From Thermoplasmata archaeon (lineage in GTDB: Archaea; Thermoplasmatota; Thermoplasmata; UBA10834): 7,219 bases of DNA. Below, one piece after another: positions 5,064-7,219 of the stretch. The position numbers and the translations under genes are program-made. Position 1 is the first letter of the stretch; each line of letters begins with the position of its first letter. The notes under the pieces were generated by a model. That model was not told the DNA's origin, did no database searches, and saw only the letters and a program-made list of their open reading frames with translations. The stretch is from NCBI GenBank assembly GCA_022865445.1, contig JALHSX010000115.1, forward strand, positions 1 through 7,219. Direction: 5' to 3'.

Positions 5064-6029
5064 ATGTTCAAGGGACTGAGAGAGAGACTCTTTTCAGTGT
5101 CCTCGGAAGCGAAGGCAAAGAAGATCGAGGACATATCCGAAGTTGTTGACGAGTCCGGCAGGAGGCTGAAGGAAGGCGTTCTCGACGACCTCCTCCATGA
5201 GCTCGAGATCGGACTCCTGGAAGCGGATGTCGCGCTGCCGGTCGCCGAGGAACTCTCAAAGAACCTGAAGAGCGCCTTGTTGGGAAAGCGGATCGACAAA
5301 TCGTTCGACATCGACGAAGCGGTCAAACTGGCTCTGAGAGTCGCGGTCAAGGATGTCCTGACTGAGAAATCACTTTCGCTGACCGAGAAGATCAAATCCA
5401 AACCTCCACCATTCGTCATCATGTTTGTCGGCATCAATGGCGGCGGGAAGACGACGGCCATCGCAAAACTGGCATACAGGATGCAAAAACGCGGCCTGAG
5501 CTGCGTCCTGGCTGCTGGCGACACTTTCAGGGCAGGCGCGATAGAGCAGCTCACATTGCACGCCGAGAAGTTGGGCTGCAAGATCATCAAGCACCAAGAG
5601 GGGGGCGACCCTGCGGCGGTGGCCTTCGATGCGGTCGAGCATGCGAAGGCCAGGAAGAAGGATGTGGTCCTCGTAGACACCGCTGGAAGGATGCAGACGA
5701 ACACCAACCTTATGGATGAGATGAAGAAGATCCGGCGAGTGGCGAAGCCCGACCTGGTGTTCTTCGTCGGCGATGCGCTTGCTGGATCGGACGCGGTCGA
5801 GCAGGCGAAGAGATTCGACGCCGCCGTCGGGATCGACGGAGTGATCCTCACGAAGATAGATGCGGACGCCAAGGGCGGGGCCGCACTCTCGATAACGAAG
5901 ACCATCGGGAAACCGATTGCATACGTGAGCATCGGCCAGGAATACGAAGAGTTCAGAAAGTTTGACGCTGATTGGATGGTCGCCCGGATATTCGGCGACC
6001 CTCAAGCGAAGGACACGAAGGATCTCTAG
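5064..6029 (+). CDS. ftsY: Signal recognition particle receptor FtsY
   Basis: SRP-type GTPase that docks SRP54-bound ribosomes at the cytoplasmic membrane. The N domain is helical (about 1-110). The G domain shows every SRP-GTPase motif: P-loop GINGGGKTT at 123-131, DTFRAGAIEQL at 153-163 (insertion box region), VDTAGR at 204-209, TKIDADAKGG at 263-272, and the closing SIGQEYEEFRKFD at 289-301. EYEEF..FD together with the absence of a C-terminal Met-rich M domain separates it from SRP54. At 321 residues it has essentially no acidic A domain; the short amphipathic N-terminus (MFKGLRERLFSV) probably contacts lipid. It is the last gene of the LX-pfdA operon. SRP54, often next to ftsY in archaea, is not downstream here. 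Its TAG stop overlaps that of the convergent peptidase. Confidence 0.97.
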   Translation: MFKGLRERLFSVSSEAKAKKIEDISEVVDESGRRLKEGVLDDLLHELEIGLLEADVALPVAEELSKNLKSALLGKRIDKSFDIDEAVKLALRVAVKDVLTEKSLSLTEKIKSKPPPFVIMFVGINGGGKTTAIAKLAYRMQKRGLSCVLAAGDTFRAGAIEQLTLHAEKLGCKIIKHQEGGDPAAVAFDAVEHAKARKKDVVLVDTAGRMQTNTNLMDEMKKIRRVAKPDLVFFVGDALAGSDAVEQAKRFDAAVGIDGVILTKIDADAKGGAALSITKTIGKPIAYVSIGQEYEEFRKFDADWMVARIFGDPQAKDTKDL

Positions 6030-7219
6030 GACTTCTTGACGTTCTTCCCGGCAAACAGCAGCGCATACACCTGAGCGTCTGCGACCAAGTCCGCGACGTT
6101 CGCATATTCGTTCGCGTCATGCGCCGTCTCCGGTATCGTTGACCAGACAGCCGACTCTATCCCGTGCCTTCTGAATGGTGCCGCGCATGTGCCCCCTCCC
6201 ATCCCGATGGGATGTGGCATTACGCCCCTGACGGCATGGACTGCGTCTGCGAGCCTTCTCACGATCTCGGCGTCAGGACTGGTCCCAGGGGCAGCGTCAG
6301 CCCTCTGAAGGAACGTGACGACTATCTTCGCCCCCGTGGATTCTCCAACCTCCTTGGCGGTCTTCTGTAGCTCGGACATCACGTCATCAAGCCTGTAGGT
6401 AGGGAGGACCCTGAAATCGAACGCGAACTGCTGCCTTCCAGGGACCGTGTTGATATTCGGTCCATTGGCGTCGCAACGTGTGGGTTCGAATGTGCTCACT
6501 GGGTAGTCGAAGAGAACGTCGCGCTTGGGGAACTTCTTCCTGAGCCGATCGACTGCAGCGACCATGTATCTGCCAGCCGCCTCGAACGCGTTGACGCCTT
6601 TGTGCGGTGTGCTTGCGTGAGTCTGCCTGCCGATCACCTCGACATTGATCCAGGCGATGCTCTTCTCGACCACCGCTATGGCGGCACCATCTTGCTGGCC
6701 GTGGTCTGGTACGACCGCCATGTCACCTTTCTTGAAGATGTTCTTGGCGAGCAGGAAATCGATCCCGTGGACATTCCCATGCTCCTCGTCGGAAACGAAG
6801 ACAAGGCCGATGTTGCACTCTGGAGTGACACCAGTCTTCAGCAAGCCTTTCAGACCATACAAAGATGCCATCAGCTCTTGGCCGTTGTCCTCGGAGCCTC
6901 GTCCGTATATCTTGCCTTTGACGATCTTCGGATCATATGGAGGGTACTTCCACGCAGTGATGTCGCCCTCGGGGACGGTGTCCATATGGGTCACGACCCA
7001 TAGATTCCGGTCGGTGGAGCCTTTCAGGCGGACGATTATGTTCGGCCGCTTGCCGCCTGCCACGCTAGGGTCCTTGGACTCCAGCACTTCAACCGATTTG
7101 AAACCCATGCGCTTGGTCAGATTGACGAGCCACTTCCCGCGCTCCGCCTCGCCCGGGCCCTGGTTCTCTGGTCCAACAGCCTTGATCCTGAGCATCGAGC
7201 AGAGGCTTTCTACCATCTC
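6026..7219 (-). CDS. M20 family metallopeptidase (ArgE/DapE/ACY1-like), 5' end possibly outside window
   Basis: Zinc-dependent amidohydrolase or peptidase of the M20 family. Counting from the ATG at 7216, the catalytic set is complete: His77 and Asp79 in THMDTVPEGD, bridging Asp110 in GRGSEDNGQ, catalytic Glu144 with ligand Glu145 in SDEEHGN, Asp171 in VVPDHG, and His366 in PETAHDANEY. The lid/dimerisation domain spans about 185-300 and carries the conserved His200 (RQTHASTPHKG). The 396 residues seen are near full length (usually about 400). The reading frame stays open through the last codon (GAG) at the right edge, so the true start may lie a little upstream. Related archaeal proteins are variously labelled succinyl-diaminopimelate desuccinylase, acetylornithine deacetylase or dipeptidase; the substrate cannot be told from sequence. 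It is convergent with ftsY, overlapping by 4 bp. Confidence 0.92.
   Translation of the reverse strand, partial: EMVESLCSMLRIKAVGPENQGPGEAERGKWLVNLTKRMGFKSVEVLESKDPSVAGGKRPNIIVRLKGSTDRNLWVVTHMDTVPEGDITAWKYPPYDPKIVKGKIYGRGSEDNGQELMASLYGLKGLLKTGVTPECNIGLVFVSDEEHGNVHGIDFLLAKNIFKKGDMAVVPDHGQQDGAAIAVVEKSIAWINVEVIGRQTHASTPHKGVNAFEAAGRYMVAAVDRLRKKFPKRDVLFDYPVSTFEPTRCDANGPNINTVPGRQQFAFDFRVLPTYRLDDVMSELQKTAKEVGESTGAKIVVTFLQRADAAPGTSPDAEIVRRLADAVHAVRGVMPHPIGMGGGTCAAPFRRHGIESAVWSTIPETAHDANEYANVADLVADAQVYALLFAGKNVKKS

Noticed and set aside
5033..5932. Long minus-strand open frame of 299 codons opposite ftsY
   Set aside because: It lies almost wholly antisense to a certain gene. Its product is Ser/Ala/Phe-rich without domain logic, as expected for the reverse complement of GC-biased codons.
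6602..7003. Plus-strand open frame of 133 codons opposite the M20 peptidase
   Set aside because: Antisense to the catalytic part of a well-supported enzyme; no independent evidence.

Overview
The window looks like a chromosomal housekeeping region of a euryarchaeon with moderately high GC. The PriS-type DNA primase, ribosomal protein LX (L18a), prefoldin alpha and FtsY are all archaeal in form, and several genes have archaeal TATA elements. The fit seems best with Thermoplasmatota or Methanomassiliicoccales-like lineages, judging from the cysteine-free DLDADH region of the primase and from the frequent leaderless promoters. That placement is from memory of the families, not from a search.

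Layout from left to right. On the minus strand, the N-terminal part of an ECF-type ABC transporter ATPase runs off the left edge (starts at 206). Upstream of it, on the same strand, is a 291-residue protein with a possible ferredoxin-like N-terminus and two predicted C-terminal winged helices (293-1168). A 124-bp divergent intergenic region separates this from priS, the catalytic subunit of replicative primase (1293-2525, plus). After priS comes a four-helix membrane protein of unknown function with its own promoter (2564-3412, plus). It meets a minus-strand radical SAM enzyme tail to tail (3416-4258). A second divergent region (4259-4374) leads into a tight plus-strand operon: ribosomal protein LX, prefoldin alpha and FtsY (4375-6029). 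This operon joins translation, co-translational folding and membrane targeting. FtsY converges on an M20 metallopeptidase (6026 to beyond the right edge), and their stop codons overlap in a shared CTAG.

Promoters: AT-rich TATA-like boxes centred about 29 bp upstream of the start codon precede priS, the membrane protein and the radical SAM gene, which suggests leaderless mRNAs. The ABC ATPase and LX have boxes farther from the chosen start, which implies short leaders. Genes inside the LX operon use Shine-Dalgarno-like sites.

I found no RNA genes, mobile elements, CRISPR arrays, origins or strong terminators. No gene-free stretch exceeds 300 bases. I do not see a clear undescribed system. The least understood items are the winged-helix protein, the membrane protein and the radical SAM enzyme.
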